Assembly (NCBI GenBank): GCA_016342345.1
Contig: JAEINO010000035.1
Span: forward strand, 1-39,021
Origin: Pseudodesulfovibrio sp.
GTDB taxonomy: Bacteria; Desulfobacterota; Desulfovibrionia; Desulfovibrionales; Desulfovibrionaceae
Length of the DNA stretch: 39,021 nucleotides
Reading direction: 5' to 3'
The notes beneath the pieces are model-generated. The model was given only the letters and a program-made list of their open reading frames with translations. It was not told where the DNA came from and searched no databases. Below, one piece after another: positions 10,729 to 20,285 of the stretch. A program made the translations under genes and the position numbers. The stretch's first letter is position 1. Each line of letters opens with the position of its first letter.

Positions 10729-12780
10729 TTACTCCAACACATCAAAACGAGAAAATTTCATCATGAAACCGGCACGACCTTGTGTGACAGACCGAAGACT
10801 TGTTGAAAATCCAAATAGATTTCCAAGAGGTGCAAGCCCCTGAACCACTTTCTGACCAGAGCGTTCGATCATGTTTTCAATCTTGGCACCCTTGGCACCA
10901 AGAAGCCCAACAACATCACCAACAAATTCCTCAGGAACATTTATTTCAACCCACATGATAGGTTCCATCAATTTGGGACCAGCCTCACCAAGCACCTGTT
11001 TGAGTGCCATAGTCGCGGCCATACGATATCCGATCGGACTGGATTCACCGTCCTTCCGCTCCAGACCAATCACCCGGACATGGACATCCTGCACTGGATA
11101 CCCTTTAATAATGCCACTTTGCAAGCTGTCGGATATACCTTCTTCAACAGCCTCAAGCCACGCATCAGGCCACGCATCAATATCCACTTCAAATGAGATA
11201 ATACGCCCCTTGCCGCGCCCCAGGGGGGCTATGGACAACTGAACGCTACCGTAATGAACATCCTCACCAAGTTCCCTGTTGAATTCGGCCAAACCCGAGG
11301 CCTTGGATGAAACTGTTTCCTGGTAAACGACTTGCGGCTTGCCACTACGGGGTTCAAGTTTGAATTCACGCTTGAGCCGTTCAAGAACGACTTCCAAGTG
11401 CAACTCACCCATCCCGGAAAGAATTATCTGATCAGTATCCTCGTCCCGCGTGAGTTGCAGAGTCGGGTCCTCAAGCAAATACCGGTTCAGGGCTTCGTCG
11501 AGTTTCTCCCCTTCCGCTGCATTTCGTGGTTCGATGGCTAAAGAAATCACAGGTTTGTAGTCAGCAATTTGCTCCAGAATTATGGGATTGTTCTCATTCG
11601 CCAACGTATCACCAGTACGTGCGAACTTCATCCCAGCGGCTGCAACCATATCTCCGGCAAAAACGGCATCAACTTGTTCTTTGCGTCCAGCATGAAGTCT
11701 GAAAAGACGGGCTACACGCTCTGACGTATCCTGAGTGACATTGAAAACAACATCACCTGCATCGATACGACCTGAATATATCCGCATCAGGGTCAACTTT
11801 CGACCAGAATCCATGGTAACCTTGAACACAAGAGCCGACAACGGTTCCTTGTGAGAAACGGCAAATGATTTTTCCTGCATGGTAACGGGATCAATACCGA
11901 TCGCAACTGGCACTTCGAGAGGGCTGGGTAAATAATCGCATATAGCGGACATGACTGGTTGCACACCTATGTTGCGCAAAGCCGACCCAACAAGAACCGG
12001 AACAATCCGCTGCTCCAAAGTCGCCTTTCTCAGAGCAACCCGGATCTTTTCAGCAGGCACATCTTGACCGGAAAGATACAATTCGAGAATTTCTTCATCT
12101 TCTTCGGCGGCGGTCTCGATAAGTTTCTCTCGCCACGGCGCAAGACGGTCCATTTCCTCATCCGTCAAATCGGATGACGAAAATGCAACGCCATTGGTTG
12201 CCTGATCAAACACCAATCGTTTCATCACGACTAAGTCAAAAACTCCCTTGAAATCCTGCCCTTCACCATCCGGATACTGAATGGCAAGAGGATTGGCTCC
12301 AAGTTTCTTCACCATTGAGTCAAGCACTGCCTCAAAGTCAGCACCCATTCTGTCCATTTTGTTGACAAAAACCAACTTGGGGACGTGATATGATTCACTC
12401 TGCTTCCAAACTGTTTCAGACTGGGGTTCCACACCACTCACACCACAGAAGACACCCACAGCACCATCAAGCACTCGAAGTGAACGCTCCACTTCAATGG
12501 TAAAATCGACATGACCAGGCGTATCGATAATATTGATCAGGCACGACTTCCACTGACAGGAGGTGACAGCCGAAGTAATGGTGATTCCCCGCTCCTGCTC
12601 TTCTGGCATGTAATCCATGGTCGCCGTGCCTTCATGGACCTCGCCGATACGATGTATTCTTCCAGAATAATAAAGAATTCTCTCGGTCAGAGTTGTCTTT
12701 CCTGCATCGATATGCGCAATGATACCGATATTGCGAAAACTCCGCAGAATCTTCTCCGAAGGAGCGTTAGCCTTGCTCAC
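10729..12780 (-). CDS. fusA: Elongation factor G
   Basis: GTPase that drives ribosomal translocation and, with RRF, ribosome recycling. The 683 residues cover all five EF-G domains. The G domain has P-loop AHIDAGKT, switch [15 protein letters not shown] and NKMD. Domain IV is seen around [19 protein letters not shown] and [13 protein letters not shown], and domain V ends with the typical [14 protein letters not shown] C-terminus. It is slightly shorter than canonical EF-G (about 692-704). It is not in a str operon: it sits between an unknown ORF (gap 2 bases) and DUF2062 (gap 3 bases). A second, canonical copy near rpsL/rpsG is therefore likely elsewhere, and this may be a specialised EF-G paralogue. 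That is inference. Confidence 0.93.
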   Translation of the reverse strand: MSKANAPSEKILRSFRNIGIIAHIDAGKTTLTERILYYSGRIHRIGEVHEGTATMDYMPEEQERGITITSAVTSCQWKSCLINIIDTPGHVDFTIEVERSLRVLDGAVGVFCGVSGVEPQSETVWKQSESYHVPKLVFVNKMDRMGADFEAVLDSMVKKLGANPLAIQYPDGEGQDFKGVFDLVVMKRLVFDQATNGVAFSSSDLTDEEMDRLAPWREKLIETAAEEDEEILELYLSGQDVPAEKIRVALRKATLEQRIVPVLVGSALRNIGVQPVMSAICDYLPSPLEVPVAIGIDPVTMQEKSFAVSHKEPLSALVFKVTMDSGRKLTLMRIYSGRIDAGDVVFNVTQDTSERVARLFRLHAGRKEQVDAVFAGDMVAAAGMKFARTGDTLANENNPIILEQIADYKPVISLAIEPRNAAEGEKLDEALNRYLLEDPTLQLTRDEDTDQIILSGMGELHLEVVLERLKREFKLEPRSGKPQVVYQETVSSKASGLAEFNRELGEDVHYGSVQLSIAPLGRGKGRIISFEVDIDAWPDAWLEAVEEGISDSLQSGIIKGYPVQDVHVRVIGLERKDGESSPIGYRMAATMALKQVLGEAGPKLMEPIMWVEINVPEEFVGDVVGLLGAKGAKIENMIERSGQKVVQGLAPLGNLFGFSTSLRSVTQGRAGFMMKFSRFDVLE

Positions 12781-12782
12781 TG

Positions 12783-13664
12783 TCAGACTCCAATGGTCCA
12801 GGCGGTACAGTGAAATTGAAAATGGTCAAGGCGCAAGTCGGGCCAGACCCAACATGCTTCCTGTCCAGGACCAAGAACCAATTTTGCCTTTTTCAAAGCC
12901 TGATCCCTTTTCCGGGTGGGAAGATATGCAACATCCATAATGGCCCTGAGAAACTCATCAAAGCCATCACCCTCGTAGGAAAAATTATCTGCAGGAAGAG
13001 GAGATTCTGCGCCAAACACACTGAAAATAATATCAGGATGCATGAAAGCCAAGGCTTCCAGATCAAAGGTGTTTTCATCGTCCATCCAGACAACAGCCGC
13101 CCGACTGAAACGAGGCCGCCAAAAAGAAATGCGTGAAGCCGATTGAAGCTCACTGGATTTTATTACCGCAGCCTTGGGGCCAAGAACGGCAACGGCACCC
13201 GGCAAACCAGTTTCTCGAAGCTCAGTAAAAAGTTGCCTTGCCTGGGCATCCGTCATGTCCACGACAAGCTCCTGCCCGGCAAGCTCAAGTCCTGTCAATA
13301 CAGCATTACGCCACGGGGCAGAGCTTCCCACGCGTGCTGCCAGAACAGTTTTCACTCCTGCCGCCAAGGCGGGCGTGAGGGCTGCAAGCAGACGGGATGG
13401 AGATTGAAGGCTTCCGTCAAACAGAACAACCGCAAAATCAACCGGCTCAAAAGTCTGTTTCGTATCAAACCCTCCGCTCCAGCAAAGGGATGTTTCGCCA
13501 CTGACTTCCTTTCGAGTACCATACCAGTCGTAAAGGCGGGCAATTCCCGTTTTCATCAAAGCACGGTTCTGATCAGAAATGTCCGTATATGCGCGAGCGA
13601 ACAGACTATCGTCCGGGACGAGTTCGTTAATCCATTCTGGAAATACAAAAGGCTCTTTCTTCAT
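12783..13664 (-). CDS. Protein of unknown function in the bamD-fusA run
   Basis: I do not recognise a named family. The 293-residue protein has no signal peptide or membrane segment. The middle part (about 75-165: [20 protein letters not shown], then [15 protein letters not shown], and [18 protein letters not shown]) alternates strands and helices in a Rossmann-like pattern. It is loosely reminiscent of the histidinol dehydrogenase / aldehyde dehydrogenase fold; no catalytic motif can be confirmed. The C-terminus is rich in tryptophan, histidine and phenylalanine. It begins 36 bases after bamD and ends 2 bases before fusA, so it is certainly transcribed with them. Codon use is like its neighbours, with no sign of transfer. 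Confidence 0.8.
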   Translation of the reverse strand: MKKEPFVFPEWINELVPDDSLFARAYTDISDQNRALMKTGIARLYDWYGTRKEVSGETSLCWSGGFDTKQTFEPVDFAVVLFDGSLQSPSRLLAALTPALAAGVKTVLAARVGSSAPWRNAVLTGLELAGQELVVDMTDAQARQLFTELRETGLPGAVAVLGPKAAVIKSSELQSASRISFWRPRFSRAAVVWMDDENTFDLEALAFMHPDIIFSVFGAESPLPADNFSYEGDGFDEFLRAIMDVAYLPTRKRDQALKKAKLVLGPGQEACWVWPDLRLDHFQFHCTAWTIGV

Positions 13665-13700
13665 ATCATGAAAGCGACACGGGAACCGCTTGTCACAGTG

Positions 13701-14429
13701 TTACAACCACTTTTTCAGCCACAACTTCCAGCTTCCCTGAATACGCTGACGTTCATCTTCGGACAACGTCTTCTGGTATTCAAAGTATGAATATTCAGCG
13801 CGCTTTCGTGCATAATCACGCAAATCAGAAATATCTGAAAAATTCTCCACGACAAACTGATAACGATGCCATGCAGGACCGAACTGATCCGTCCGCCAGA
13901 AAAAATCCGCCACATAAATTTCATGTTCAGCAAGTATTCTACGGCTTTTGACAATCAAATCGCCAGCAGGTTCGGCATATTGGGAATCGGGATATGTTTC
14001 TTCCAACCGATAAAAATATTCCAAACCTTCCTTGATGTTTTCCTGCCGCCTATCAATGGACCTGAACAAATTCATGTTGGCCTTTCCGATCTGGAAAAGA
14101 ACGTACGGAATTTCTTCGTTACTGGGGTGCAATGCCTCGAACTCCTTGTACGCATCAAGAGCGAGCATGTATTTCTCATCAAGAAAATAGGCATCGCCAA
14201 GGGCCAACTCACCCTTAAGGGCAAATGGGCTGAACGGGAACCTGTCCTTGAGCTTTGTAAAATATTCCTGAGCATCGCCATATTCCTTCTCGCCCATGGC
14301 CTCCATGCCCGTCTCATAAAGCTCTTGAGCTGTATCATCAGGTGGAGGCAGAAAATAATTATCGATCCAGGCACAACCTGAAACGAAAACAAGGGCAAGA
14401 ATCAAGACCGAGGCAAGAATACGTCGCAT
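13701..14429 (-). CDS. bamD: Outer membrane protein assembly factor BamD (lipoprotein)
   Basis: Essential lipoprotein of the BAM complex that inserts beta-barrel proteins into the outer membrane. The 242 residues start with a lipoprotein signal peptide ending in the lipobox VSGC (lipidated C19) followed by alanine, compatible with outer-membrane delivery. The mature part is a chain of TPR-like helix pairs: AQELYETGMEAMGEKEYGDA, then YFTKLKDRFPFSPFALKGEL, the family hallmark for BamD, and repeated YPDSQYAEPA. It follows trxB by 8 bases. Length and layout are normal for BamD/YfiO. Confidence 0.93.
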   Translation of the reverse strand: MRRILASVLILALVFVSGCAWIDNYFLPPPDDTAQELYETGMEAMGEKEYGDAQEYFTKLKDRFPFSPFALKGELALGDAYFLDEKYMLALDAYKEFEALHPSNEEIPYVLFQIGKANMNLFRSIDRRQENIKEGLEYFYRLEETYPDSQYAEPAGDLIVKSRRILAEHEIYVADFFWRTDQFGPAWHRYQFVVENFSDISDLRDYARKRAEYSYFEYQKTLSEDERQRIQGSWKLWLKKWL

Positions 14430-14437
14430 ACGAACTC

Positions 14438-15358
14438 CTAAACGCCCAGCCGTTCAAGATACGTAAATGCAGCATTAGCCGCAGTCGCTCCATCGCCAAC
14501 GGCAGATGCAACCTGACGGCACATCTTTGATCGAATGTCACCGGCAGCAAATATACCAGGGACATTCGTCCGCATTTCCACGTCGGTTATGATTCCGTTG
14601 CTCTCTTTCTCGACATCGTCACAGACAAAATCCATGATCGGTTCAAAGCCGACAAAGATGAAACTCCCGTCAACCTTGAGCTGGCTGACGTCACCGGAAG
14701 AGGCGTTCCGCAATGCCAGGGATTCTACGCCATCAGCACCCTGAATCTCATCAACAAAGGTGTTGCGAATGACCTCTATCTTTTCGTGCTTAAAACACTT
14801 GTCCTGATAGCAGACCAGACCTCGGAATTCGTCACGTCGATGAATGAGGTAGACCTTGTTCACAAGACGAGCAAGGTACAAGGCTTCCTCAAGCGCGGAA
14901 TTGCCCCCGCCAATAACGGCGACATCCTGGCCACGAAAGAAGTTACCGTCACAAAGGGCGCAATAGGATACACCTTTACCCAAAAGCCTTTCTTCTCCCG
15001 GGACACCCAGCTTGCGGTAACGAGAGCCTGTGGCAAGGATTATGGCCTTGGTCTGAACAATCTCATCGCCCACCTTGATGGTATGAATGGTGGTTCCGAC
15101 TTCAATATCACGAACTTCATCTCCGATACGATCCAAATCGTAGTTCTCAAGATGCGCCACGAACTTGTCGGCCAATTCCCACCCTTGAAGCCCAGTGGGG
15201 AATCCGGGATAATTCTCGATCTCGGAGGTCATGAGAACCTGACCACCGGGGGACAACTTCTCAATCATTGCGGTTTTCACACCGGCCCTCAAAAGATAAA
15301 GGGCAGCCGTCATTCCTGCCGGGCCGCCCCCTATGACTACGGCGTCATAAAATTTCAT
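14438..15358 (-). CDS. trxB: Thioredoxin reductase
   Basis: FAD/NADPH flavoenzyme that reduces thioredoxin in the cytoplasm. The 306 residues show the FAD-binding GGGPAGMTAALYL, the NADPH-binding GGGNSALEEALYL with HRRDEFRG (the arginines that grip the NADPH phosphate), and the C-terminal FAD motif GIFAAGDI. The redox-active motif is CALC (SYCALCDG) rather than the common CATC, which should keep activity. The gene is 3 bases downstream of trxA, an exact substrate-enzyme pairing, and 8 bases before bamD. Confidence 0.96.
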   Translation of the reverse strand: MKFYDAVVIGGGPAGMTAALYLLRAGVKTAMIEKLSPGGQVLMTSEIENYPGFPTGLQGWELADKFVAHLENYDLDRIGDEVRDIEVGTTIHTIKVGDEIVQTKAIILATGSRYRKLGVPGEERLLGKGVSYCALCDGNFFRGQDVAVIGGGNSALEEALYLARLVNKVYLIHRRDEFRGLVCYQDKCFKHEKIEVIRNTFVDEIQGADGVESLALRNASSGDVSQLKVDGSFIFVGFEPIMDFVCDDVEKESNGIITDVEMRTNVPGIFAAGDIRSKMCRQVASAVGDGATAANAAFTYLERLGV

Positions 15359-15361
15359 GTA

Positions 15362-15682
15362 TTACAGTGCCTTCTTGGTAATCATTTCCTTGATGCTGCT
15401 CTTGGACACGGCACCAGTGCTTTGGTCGACGACTTCGCCATCCTTGAAAAGAATCAAGGTCGGAATCGCACGAATGCCATACTTTCCAGGTGTTGCAGAA
15501 TTCTCATCAACATTCATCTTGACTATCTTCACCTGGCCGTCGAACTCTTCGGACAGTTCGTCAATAACAGGTCCCATCGCGCGACAAGGACCACACCAAG
15601 GGGCCCAGAAATCAATAAGTACAGGGACTTCGCTCTGCAAAACATCCTGTTCAAAGCTACCGTCAGTGATCTGATTCGCCAT
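15362..15682 (-). CDS. trxA: Thioredoxin
   Basis: Cytoplasmic disulfide reductase of 106 residues with the complete thioredoxin fold: VLIDFWAPWCGPCRAMGPVI with the active site WCGPC, the cis-proline segment IRAIPTLILFKDG, and a C-terminal helix. A strong AGGAG lies 6 bases before the ATG. It is the first gene of the trxA-trxB-bamD-orf-fusA-DUF2062 run and has its own 151-base upstream gap with a promoter candidate. Confidence 0.97.
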   Translation of the reverse strand: MANQITDGSFEQDVLQSEVPVLIDFWAPWCGPCRAMGPVIDELSEEFDGQVKIVKMNVDENSATPGKYGIRAIPTLILFKDGEVVDQSTGAVSKSSIKEMITKKAL

Positions 15683-15782
15683 GTTATTCTCCTTTTGTTG
15701 CTCGGCTCCCAGCCGTTATATTTTCATTTATCACAATTCCGCCAGCAAAGGCCGAATACAACAACTGTTCATACAATTTATT

Positions 15783-15812
15783 TAAATAGGTCTCCATCCA
15801 CACTACTGTCAA
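15783..15812 (-). promoter_or_regulatory. Candidate sigma70 promoter for trxA operon
   Basis: On the minus strand a consensus TTGACA (15807-15812) is followed after 18 bases by TATTTA (15783-15788). The -10 box is only a partial match. The site lies in the only sizeable gap (15683-15833) of the long minus-strand run, about 100 bases before the trxA ATG. This fits an independent start for the thioredoxin operon. Confidence 0.4.
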
Positions 15813-15833
15813 GAAGGAGCCATCAAAATATCA

Positions 15834-16922
15834 CTACTCTTCAATATTATCACCTGAAAAGACCCAATCAAGTGGAACAACCCTCCCTCTGGGAATGGGT
15901 TCCAACTCCAGACCATGGCTGTAGCCAGCCTTGGAAAACAACCAGCCTGCATAAGCAATCATGGCGCCGTTATCAGTACAAAGAGACAACTCAGGTAAAG
16001 TCAACTCCAGACGATTCTTCGCAGCAACACGCCTCATTGTCTCACGTAACATAGAATTAGCAGCAACCCCTCCGGCCACAATCAAACTTTTCACAGGGCC
16101 AACCGTCAAGAGGGCTCGCTCCACCTTGATTCGCAACGTTTCTGTCACGCTCCAGTTGAATGAAGAACAAACCTTTGCCAGAGCCTTCCGCCTGTCGCCC
16201 TCAAGAGACTCCATCGCATCAGAGTCAACCATTTCCGCAAAAACCAGTTCGGGATGAGCAGCGGCATGAAGAGCAAATGCTGTCTTCAAACCACTATAAC
16301 TGAAGTCCAATGTCGGATTATCGATGTAGGGTCGTGGAAACATCTTCTTATCAGGCACTGACTCCTGTGCCAGCATATCAATAAAACGACCGCCAGGGTA
16401 TGGGAAATTAAGAACTTTGGCCACTTTGTCGAACGCTTCACCTGCTGCATCGTCCAAAGTCCTGCCCAGCAATTCAAAATCTACAGGAGAACGAACAAGA
16501 TAAATATGAGTGTGCCCACCGGATACAAGCAGCCCGAGTGCCGGGAAATGAAGGTCTTCGGCAAGGCCTGCCACCAAGAGATGCGCCCACAAATGATTCA
16601 CCCCTATAAGCGGGGCTCCCGTGGCCAAAGACAATCCTTTGGCAAAGCTGACACCAACCAGAAGGCTCCCCAGCAATCCCGGTCCGCGAGCAACAGCAAT
16701 CCTGTCGATATCACTGGGAGATTTTCCGGTTTCGACCATCAGTTCCCTAAACAGACGCGGTAGAATCCGAAGATGCTCACGCGAAGCAATCTCCGGGACG
16801 ACTCCTCCGAACAAGGCATGCACATCCACCTGGGTGGCAAGCTTCTCCCCCAAAAGATGACCGCCATCCACCAAGGCTACAGCGGTCTCATCACAGGAAG
16901 TCTCGATTCCAAGAGTGAGCAT
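15834..16922 (-). CDS. tsaD: tRNA N6-adenosine threonylcarbamoyltransferase TsaD
   Basis: Transfers the threonylcarbamoyl group to A37 of ANN-decoding tRNAs, with TsaB and TsaE, in the cytoplasm. The 362 residues contain the ASKHA fold marks: GIETSCDETAVALV at the N-terminus, the metal-binding HLWAH (both histidines present), the phosphate loop LVSGGHTH, and DDAAGEAFDKVAK. The VAGGVAANSMLR segment binds nucleotide. The C-terminus retains LCTDNGAMIAYAG. The ATG overlaps the fbp stop by one base (TAATG), so translation is coupled. Confidence 0.96.
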   Translation of the reverse strand: MLTLGIETSCDETAVALVDGGHLLGEKLATQVDVHALFGGVVPEIASREHLRILPRLFRELMVETGKSPSDIDRIAVARGPGLLGSLLVGVSFAKGLSLATGAPLIGVNHLWAHLLVAGLAEDLHFPALGLLVSGGHTHIYLVRSPVDFELLGRTLDDAAGEAFDKVAKVLNFPYPGGRFIDMLAQESVPDKKMFPRPYIDNPTLDFSYSGLKTAFALHAAAHPELVFAEMVDSDAMESLEGDRRKALAKVCSSFNWSVTETLRIKVERALLTVGPVKSLIVAGGVAANSMLRETMRRVAAKNRLELTLPELSLCTDNGAMIAYAGWLFSKAGYSHGLELEPIPRGRVVPLDWVFSGDNIEE

Positions 16923-17959
16923 TATTTTTTCTTCTTTCTCCGGGCCTCGGCCTCAAAAACATCCTGTACAATCTGGACATCATTGAGTGAACCGCAGAAA
17001 AAGGGCGTCCGCTGGTGAAGATGCTCTGGCTCTATATCCATAATTCTGACCAATCCGTCAGTAGCCAAACCACCAGCCTGCTCCACAATAAAGGCCATGG
17101 GGTTGCATTCGCAGGTCAAACGAAGCTTGCCAACAGGCTTCTGAGGATCTCGCAAGTCTGCAGGATACATAAATATACCACCATAAAGAAGATTGCGATG
17201 AAAATCAGCAACCAGCGATCCGATGTACCGTCCGCTATAGGGTTTTCTCAAGGCATTCTTGGGCGACTTGAAATAGGCCAGAGCCGTTTTCGTGTCGCGA
17301 TCCCAGTATCGTTCGTATCCCTCGTTAACGGAATAGATCTTACCCTGTTCCGGGATACGGATATTGGGATGTGACAATAGGAACTCACCCACACTCGGAT
17401 CCAAGGTAAAACCATGAACACCATCACCACACGTGAAAACCAGCATGGTGGATGAACCATACAAAATATACCCTGCTGCGACCTGCTCACTGCCCTTTTG
17501 AAGCACATCGCTGGACATGAGTGGTGATTCAGGGTCACTCCTGCGCTTGAAAATGGAAAATATGGTCCCGATGTTGACATTGACGTCTATGTTTGACGAG
17601 CCATCCAACGGGTCAAATATGATAATATAATCGCCCCGAGGAAGAGATTCCGGGACTTCAATTATATCAGCGTTCTCTTCCGAAGCCATGGCACACAAAA
17701 CCCCGGAACGAGCCAAACGATGAATCAGAATTCGATTGGCATACTCGTCGAGCTTCTTGACCTCTTCTCCCTGGACATTGACATCTCCAGTAAAACCAAG
17801 GATATCGACAAGCCCAGCCTTAGTGACCGCACGCGAAATAATCTTGGCTGAAAGTACCAACTCATTAAACAAGCGCGTAAACTGCCCAGTCGCGCCGGGC
17901 ACCATCTTTTGATGCAGAAGAATATGTTCAGTAACAGTGACCTGTTGCGACATCGCCAC
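16922..17959 (-). CDS. fbp: Class I fructose-1,6-bisphosphatase
   Basis: Hydrolyses fructose-1,6-bisphosphate in gluconeogenesis. The 345-residue length is standard. Metal and substrate motifs are present: the metal-binding core [40 protein letters not shown], and the active-site signature [20 protein letters not shown]. The C-terminus is a run of lysines and arginines. A second ATG two codons in (MSQQ) is also possible. The gene overlaps tsaD by one base and follows a lipoprotein gene by 44 bases. Confidence 0.95.
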   Translation of the reverse strand: MAMSQQVTVTEHILLHQKMVPGATGQFTRLFNELVLSAKIISRAVTKAGLVDILGFTGDVNVQGEEVKKLDEYANRILIHRLARSGVLCAMASEENADIIEVPESLPRGDYIIIFDPLDGSSNIDVNVNIGTIFSIFKRRSDPESPLMSSDVLQKGSEQVAAGYILYGSSTMLVFTCGDGVHGFTLDPSVGEFLLSHPNIRIPEQGKIYSVNEGYERYWDRDTKTALAYFKSPKNALRKPYSGRYIGSLVADFHRNLLYGGIFMYPADLRDPQKPVGKLRLTCECNPMAFIVEQAGGLATDGLVRIMDIEPEHLHQRTPFFCGSLNDVQIVQDVFEAEARRKKKK

Positions 17960-18003
17960 TTCCTTAAACCAGGTTTCGGTTCGTCATGATATGACGACTA
18001 TTG

Positions 18004-18795
18004 CTAAAAAGACCACCATGATTCGCCATCCGCACTGGGATCGACGCTTTCAGTGGCATAAACATAATGATCGTCTCCGACATAGCGAGCAAGCCAAGTG
18101 TAGTATTTATCACCGACTTGAACCTGTCCCTGGACTTCATTCTTCAATATTTCGTTCCAAGGAACGGCCAGCATTGCCTCTTCATCAATATCAGCACCAA
18201 GAGACCAGACTCCACCGCCTGGATGCACTACAATCAACTCTTTGGGATCAGGACTCAAACTCAACAAAGTCCTCGGATCAAATCCCACGCCTATAAGTCC
18301 GCTAAAGGAAATATCCTCGAAATAGGGACGGCCAATATACAATTCCGGGCCCAGATCAGAATAATCCACAACAGTCAGCAAACTTATATCTCGCCAGACT
18401 CCCTTGAATACCAAAGGCTTGCTGATTTTCTTAACGGGTATTTCCGGCTGCATGAAAATAATGGTCCCATCCTCATCAGTAACAAGGACACGATGCACCC
18501 AAGGAAAACGTGTAAGCAGCAGATCAAGCCAATCAACCCCCGGTATAGTATCATTGTCATCAACAAATCTGGTCAAAGTCGTAAGCGGACCGTCAACAGG
18601 AGTAATAAGCTTGGCCAATTTCTCCTGATTGGGATTGGTAAACTGATAGCTATCCGTATCGATCTGCGGAGGAGGATCAATATAATCCTTGGTGGTTTTC
18701 CACGACTCTTTGGTATAGTCTTTCGTGGTTTTCCACACGCTGCATCCACTGAGCAGCAAGATTGCGACCAACAGGCCAGAAAAAATGTATCTCAT
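18004..18795 (-). CDS. Predicted outer-membrane lipoprotein of unknown function
   Basis: The 263-residue protein begins with a clear lipoprotein signal peptide, lipobox LSGC with the lipidated C18 followed by serine. Just after it the heptad WKTTKDY occurs twice (about residues 21-38) before a proline-rich linker. The rest has no family I can name. It contains VLVTDEDGTIIFMQPE, a second block with GVGFDPRTLLSLSPDPKELI, and a strand-rich end, broadly like a Cache-type extracytoplasmic sensor fold. That likeness is a guess from pattern. It lies between the TPR gene (75 bases) and fbp (44 bases) in the long pcm-tsaD run. Confidence 0.82.
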   Translation of the reverse strand: MRYIFSGLLVAILLLSGCSVWKTTKDYTKESWKTTKDYIDPPPQIDTDSYQFTNPNQEKLAKLITPVDGPLTTLTRFVDDNDTIPGVDWLDLLLTRFPWVHRVLVTDEDGTIIFMQPEIPVKKISKPLVFKGVWRDISLLTVVDYSDLGPELYIGRPYFEDISFSGLIGVGFDPRTLLSLSPDPKELIVVHPGGGVWSLGADIDEEAMLAVPWNEILKNEVQGQVQVGDKYYTWLARYVGDDHYVYATESVDPSADGESWWSF

Positions 18796-18870
18796 ATATC
18801 CAACTCGAATCCATACTCAACAATTAACACCATAAAGGTGATATGAATGATGATTCCGGTTTAGTTTCGG

Positions 18871-19674
18871 TTAATTCTGCACCCGGGCTTCAAATCGCGA
18901 AGCCAAGGTTTCCAAGGTGCTGATAAGACGATTTTTGGCATGCTCACTAAAAGCATCACCCAATTCATTCCCGCCAGTTGCAGGGGTGCTCTGACGCCCT
19001 TCCAATTGCACGATACGCTCATTCAGTTCAGCGCGACGCTCGTTGGAAAGAGTTGACTGCAACAGTTCCTGATAAATTTCAAGTGCGCCCACCACATCAC
19101 CTTGAGATGCCAAAAGATCGGCCATGGTCTTGGTACGAAATGACCCGGTTCCGGGACGAGACTCAATCTGCTCACCAAATTCAAAATCGTCATCTGAAAC
19201 AATATCGACACGAGGCAAAAAAGAGGGGGGAGGACATTCGGACGGAGGGGGCAAAGGAGCTCCAACCAAACGGTCAGCCAAAGTGCTGATGCCTTCAAAA
19301 ACCACATCAGTCCACTTGATAGTATCTCCGGAAAGATTAGATGATACAAGCATCAGAAAAACAGCCAAATCCCGTTGATCAGACGGCAAACTTCGTGCCC
19401 ATCCACGCCAAAACGCAGGATAATCCCTAAGCGGATTAATAACGCGCTCAAGTTGATCCTGCACTTCATCCTCACGTTCGAGTTCGGTCAGCAACTCGAC
19501 CAGAAGCATGCGAGCTTCAAGATAATCAGGATGGCGATCCAATCCCATTCTCAAAGTCTTGACAGCATCTTCAGGCATACCGTTTTCAACAAACAGCTTT
19601 GCCAAAGGGAAAAAGACCCTTGAACCAGGCTCCAAGGAAAGAACTTCCTGATACCACTCAATTTTATTGCTCAT
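18871..19674 (-). CDS. Tetratricopeptide-repeat protein
   Basis: A soluble protein of about 267 residues with TPR-like helix pairs at the N-terminus (IEWYQEVLSLEPGSRVFFPL, then AKLFVENGMPEDAVKTLRMG and LEARMLLVELLTELE). A low-complexity proline-rich centre (LPPPSECPPPSF) follows, then a second TPR-like unit near 190-225 (LLASQGDVVGALEIYQELLQ) and a helical tail. Such proteins act as scaffolds; its partner is unknown. I chose the ATG at 19674, although the frame is open to 19707, because GGAGAAGGA lies 5 bases upstream. This makes its start overlap the end of ftsB by 11 bases, an indication of coupled translation. Confidence 0.8.
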   Translation of the reverse strand: MSNKIEWYQEVLSLEPGSRVFFPLAKLFVENGMPEDAVKTLRMGLDRHPDYLEARMLLVELLTELEREDEVQDQLERVINPLRDYPAFWRGWARSLPSDQRDLAVFLMLVSSNLSGDTIKWTDVVFEGISTLADRLVGAPLPPPSECPPPSFLPRVDIVSDDDFEFGEQIESRPGTGSFRTKTMADLLASQGDVVGALEIYQELLQSTLSNERRAELNERIVQLEGRQSTPATGGNELGDAFSEHAKNRLISTLETLASRFEARVQN

Positions 19675-19981
19675 CGGTTCCTTCTCCGCGAGTTTTGGCA
19701 CTCTCATCCGGAAAAATATACAGGATTTCGTCTTGCTTCACAAAATTCATCCGTTCGCGAACGATTTTTTCCTGATAGGCCTTATCCGACTTGAGACGAC
19801 GAATCTCCTGACTCATATCAAGATTATCGCTGTCAACCGTGTCAATTCTGGACTGCAAAACCTCATATCTGCTTTTAAGCTCTAGGTATGCAAAGACTCC
19901 CTGGTCGCTCCATATCAGCCTGAACAACAAAAAAAGATTGATGATTACAAACAGTGCAACGAGTACAATACGTCCACGCAT
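19664..19981 (-). CDS. ftsB: Septum formation initiator family protein (FtsB/DivIC-like)
   Basis: Small bitopic division protein that with FtsL and FtsQ links the cytokinetic ring to septal wall synthesis. The 105 residues show one N-terminal transmembrane segment (about 4-24), then a leucine-zipper-like coiled coil (LELKSRYEVLQSRIDTVDSD). The family end pattern follows: AYQEKIVRERMNFVKQDEIL, with the typical E-x-ARE-like and KxGE-like positions, and YIFPD. Assigning FtsB rather than DivIC is by Gram-negative context. It lies 5 bases after a small coiled-coil ORF. Confidence 0.87.
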   Translation of the reverse strand: MRGRIVLVALFVIINLFLLFRLIWSDQGVFAYLELKSRYEVLQSRIDTVDSDNLDMSQEIRRLKSDKAYQEKIVRERMNFVKQDEILYIFPDESAKTRGEGTDEQ

Positions 19982-19986
19982 ATGCT

Positions 19987-20265
19987 TTACTGAAACCTGC
20001 GATCCGAATTTCTCCGGGGTTTGTTTTTTGTAAGCGGACCTTCCAACTCCTTGAGAAAATTGGACGTAGCCGTTTCGATGCGCTCAACATCAGCTTCGCT
20101 CAATTCAACTTTATCGATCTTCTCCAAAAAGGATTTGAGCACCGCAAATTCATCCAAAAGCGAGTTCCCGTGTTCCAATTGCTCAAGCTGCGGCTCGAGG
20201 TCCAGAATAGTCTGGAGGCAATTAGTAATGCGAACAAGATGATTGACTGAACTGGAGTCGGGCAT
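19987..20265 (-). CDS. Small helical protein of unknown function between pgsA and ftsB
   Basis: A 92-residue, mostly helical, acidic protein with no membrane segment or signal peptide and a basic C-terminal tail (KNKPRRNSDRR). The pattern of leucines (LQTILDLEPQLEQLEHGNSL, then EFAVLKSFLEKIDKVEL) suggests a short coiled coil. I know no family for it. It is 20 bases after pgsA and 5 bases before ftsB in the same direction, so it is co-expressed with a division protein. A role at the septum is possible but unsupported by motif. Confidence 0.72.
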   Translation of the reverse strand: MPDSSSVNHLVRITNCLQTILDLEPQLEQLEHGNSLLDEFAVLKSFLEKIDKVELSEADVERIETATSNFLKELEGPLTKNKPRRNSDRRFQ

Positions 20266-20285
20266 GGCATATACCGTCTTAATGT

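Noticed and set aside
14786-16054. Long plus-strand ORF of 422 codons
   Set aside because: It is antisense to trxB, trxA and tsaD, all well-supported genes, has no recognisable domain and a composition unlike a real protein.
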